Shown here: positions 23,139-24,628 of the stretch, in pieces
Layout: each line of letters opens with the position of its first letter
How positions within the stretch are numbered: the stretch's first letter is position 1
Assembly: GCA_038229875.1 (NCBI GenBank)
Contig: JBBROA010000065.1
Span: 1 to 24,628 of the forward strand
DNA length: 24,628 bases
Direction: 5' to 3'
Source of the DNA: JALYUA01 sp038229875
GTDB taxonomy: Bacteria; Acidobacteriota; Thermoanaerobaculia; UBA5066; Gp7-AA6
Translations under genes and position numbers: made by a program
Notes under the pieces: model-generated
Told to the model about the DNA's origin: nothing
Seen by the model: the letters and a program-made list of their open reading frames with translations, nothing else
Databases searched by the model: none

Positions 23139-23354
23139 GTGGAGCATGTCCGCGCGGCAGCGCCGGAACATTTTCGGCTGGTGATCGACGCGGGATTGTT
23201 CGGGCCCCCGATGAACTATTCGGCGATCGCTGTGAACCTGAAAGCGGCGCTCGCCCGTGATTACTCGGAGGCGACGGTTTCGGTTTTTCCTGGACGCGCG
23301 GAGGCGGTGGGAGTCGTCGAGTTCGTGCGACGGCCGGTTGTCTCGACGCGATGA
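23139..23354 (+). CDS. Small protein of unknown function between purM and purN
   Basis: A 71-residue open frame starting with GTG 12 nt after purM and ending in an ATGA overlap with purN. Such close packing on both sides, and third codon positions that are mostly G or C as in the neighbours, argue that it is translated. The sequence (LVIDAGLFGPPMNYSAIAVN, then LKAALARDYSEATVSVFPGR) predicts two beta strands around a helix but resembles no family I recognise. There is no strong ribosome-binding site, so it may depend on coupling to purM. It could also be a mere spacer that happens to stay open; an alternative in-frame GTG lies at residue 15. Confidence 0.5.
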   Translation: MEHVRAAAPEHFRLVIDAGLFGPPMNYSAIAVNLKAALARDYSEATVSVFPGRAEAVGVVEFVRRPVVSTR

Positions 23355-23968
23355 GCGCCGCGCGCCTGGCCGTCCTGCTCTCCGGGAGGGGATCGAACTT
23401 CGAGGCGATCGCGGACGCCGTAAAAGCAGGAGTCATCCCCGATGCGTCGATCGTCGCTGTGATCTCGGATAATCCCGAGGCGGGCGGTCTCGAAGCCGCG
23501 CGGCGGCGCGAGCTGCCGGCCGTCGCCATCGACCGTTCCAGTTTTCCGAGTCGCCGTGAGCACGAGGCGGAGATTGCCCGTGCGCTCGAATCCGCTCGGC
23601 CGGACCTGATCTGCCTGGCCGGCTATATGCGGATCTTGTCGCCCGCGCTAGTCGGCCGATACCGCGGCCGTATCCTGAACATCCACCCCTCCCTCCTGCC
23701 TCGTTTTCCGGGACGACACCCCCAAAAACAGGCTCTGGATGCGGGCGAGACGGAGTCGGGCTGCACGGTGCATCTCGTCGACGAGGGGACGGATACGGGC
23801 CCGCGGGTGCTCTCGGCCCGGGTTCCCGTCATTCCAGGGGACACCGTCGAGAGCCTCTCGGCCCGGATCCTGGAGCAGGAACACCGGCTGTATCCCGAGG
23901 CCATCGCGCGAGTGCTCGAGCGACTCCGCGGGGGCCCGAACGGTGCACACCTCCCTGTGCACCTTTAG
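23351..23968 (+). CDS. purN: Phosphoribosylglycinamide formyltransferase (10-formyl-THF dependent)
   Basis: A 205-residue enzyme that formylates GAR to FGAR, step three of purine synthesis. LAVLLSGRGSNFEAI (residues 6-20) is the phosphate-binding start. CLAGYMRIL and ILNIHPSLLPRFPG hold the catalytic N110 and H112, and D148 in VDEGTDTGP completes the triad known from E. coli PurN (N106, H108, D144). The C-terminal helix LEQEHRLYPEAI is also conserved. PGRHPQKQALDAG replaces the more usual PGLHxxxQALxxG, a mild variation. The ATG overlaps the small ORF's stop (ATGA). A perfect hairpin lies within the last codons and could end transcription of the purMN unit. Confidence 0.96.
   Translation: MSAARLAVLLSGRGSNFEAIADAVKAGVIPDASIVAVISDNPEAGGLEAARRRELPAVAIDRSSFPSRREHEAEIARALESARPDLICLAGYMRILSPALVGRYRGRILNIHPSLLPRFPGRHPQKQALDAGETESGCTVHLVDEGTDTGPRVLSARVPVIPGDTVESLSARILEQEHRLYPEAIARVLERLRGGPNGAHLPVHL
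23942..23966 (+). terminator. Hairpin embedded in the purN 3' end, candidate terminator
   Basis: GGTGCACA (23942-23949) and TGTGCACC (23956-23963) form a perfect 8-bp stem with a CCTCCC loop, followed directly by TTT and the TAG stop of purN. The stem is good but the T-tract has only three residues. It separates purN from the rRNA promoter about 55 bp downstream. Confidence 0.5.
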
Positions 23969-23980
23969 CGGCCTAAGCTA

Positions 23981-24046
23981 TTCTTTTACAAGGACTTATT
24001 ATTTTTTTCCAAAACGCTTGACACCGATGGCCCTCCGACCTATATT
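23981..24046 (+). promoter_or_regulatory. rRNA operon promoter with UP-element-like AT tract
   Basis: A perfect TTGACA (24018-24023), a 17-bp spacer and TATATT (24041-24046, 5/6) form the strongest promoter in the window. Upstream, 23981-24014 is very rich in A and T with a run of seven T residues, as expected of an UP element bound by RNA polymerase alpha subunits. The sequence just after the -10 is GCGC, a GC-rich discriminator typical of promoters repressed by ppGpp. Predicted start is about 24053. Confidence 0.8.
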
Positions 24047-24052
24047 GCGCAT

Positions 24053-24416
24053 CCCGCAAGGGTTCCAAGATCTTTCAGGTATCCCTCACTGCGTTAGCCG
24101 TCTCTCCGAGACAGCCGGCTGACGAAAAGCAGTTGACGGAGCATAAAAAATCGAAGAAACTGAAATTTCCGTCTTCGGACGGCGGTTTCGGTTCAGCTAC
24201 GCCGGAAGTACGGCGTCTCCCGAGTGTTGCGATGCGGCACCCGAGGATTCGGTTCCTTGAAAACTGAGTAGAGCGTGCCAGACGTCAATTATTTTTGCTG
24301 CTTTTCGAAAAAAGCAGCACCTGTCGCAAGACAGGAACTTCCTGAATCAAAAACAGGATTTCACTCGAATTTGATGGTGGCGGTCACCTTCGGGAACCGA
24401 CGCTGTGAAAACACTT
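24053..24416 (+). ncRNA. 16S rRNA leader with ordered hairpins
   Basis: A leader of about 364 nt lies between the predicted start and mature 16S. It holds a compound hairpin (24092-24124: an 8-bp outer stem with one G-T wobble, and an inner GTCTC/GAGAC stem), a CCGTC-TTCG-GACGG hairpin (24169-24182), a boxA-like site (24252-24267), a 10-bp stem TGCTGCTTTT/AAAAGCAGCA (24296-24319) and, directly next to it, CCTGTC-GCAA-GACAGG (24320-24335). These probably serve antitermination, folding or RNase processing. No protein-coding gene is seen in it. Confidence 0.65.
24252..24267 (+). promoter_or_regulatory. boxA-like antitermination site in the rRNA leader
   Basis: GTTCCTTGAAAACTGA resembles the boxA of Gram-positive rRNA leaders (TTCTTTGAAAACT), bound by NusB/NusE to protect rRNA transcription from Rho. 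It lies about 150 nt before mature 16S. Confidence 0.6.

Positions 24417-24628
<212 letters not shown>

Noticed and set aside
24133..24161. Second rRNA promoter (TTGACG in the leader)
   Set aside because: A fair -35 match but only about 3 of 6 positions fit a -10 at 17-bp spacing.

Overview
The window is GC-rich bacterial DNA (apart from a few AT-rich promoter patches), most likely from an Acidobacteriota member, possibly the Thermoanaerobaculia. The clues are an Oar-type TonB-dependent receptor, remains of a Ser/Thr kinase with a C-terminal beta-propeller, a DUF1800/DUF1501 pair, and the first ~210 nt of a 16S rRNA gene. The phylum call rests on gene content and recall of 16S signatures, with no alignment, so it is moderate.

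Layout. 1-164: truncated end of an IS481-type element (minus strand). 171-766: wrecked Pkn-type kinase gene. 924-3845: TonB-dependent outer-membrane receptor. 3846-4220: non-coding, with a candidate terminator and then a vapBC promoter. 4221-4885: vapBC toxin-antitoxin pair. 4960-7969 (minus): exported DUF1800 and DUF1501 proteins. 8152-15674 (plus): tightly packed run of purF, a metal-dependent amidohydrolase, a kynureninase-like class V PLP enzyme, two multi-membrane-span putative glycosyltransferases and a small methyltransferase. 15628-21904 (minus): seven-gene operon of GT2 glycosyltransferase, WecD-like GNAT, acyl carrier protein, SDR reductase, AMP-forming acyl ligase, WecE-like sugar aminotransferase and methyltransferase. 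22077-23968 (plus): purM, an unknown small ORF and purN. 23981-24628: rRNA promoter, structured leader with boxA, and the 5' end of 16S rRNA.

The most interesting part is the seven-gene minus-strand operon. Its content is what one would expect for making a 4-amino-4,6-dideoxy sugar, activating an acyl group onto a dedicated carrier protein, reducing and transferring it to the sugar amine, perhaps O-methylating it, and moving a sugar to a lipid carrier. This resembles the logic of the anthrose and modified-viosamine pathways but with a free-standing ACP and AMP-ligase. The two membrane glycosyltransferases that converge on it could belong to the same surface-glycan system.

A second theme is initiation. 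Several genes (vapB, purF, the 13192 membrane protein, purM) have a -10-like hexamer starting 14-17 nt before the start codon and no Shine-Dalgarno sequence, suggesting leaderless or near-leaderless mRNAs. Most other genes start in ATGA, GTGA or TTGA overlaps, pointing to translational coupling.
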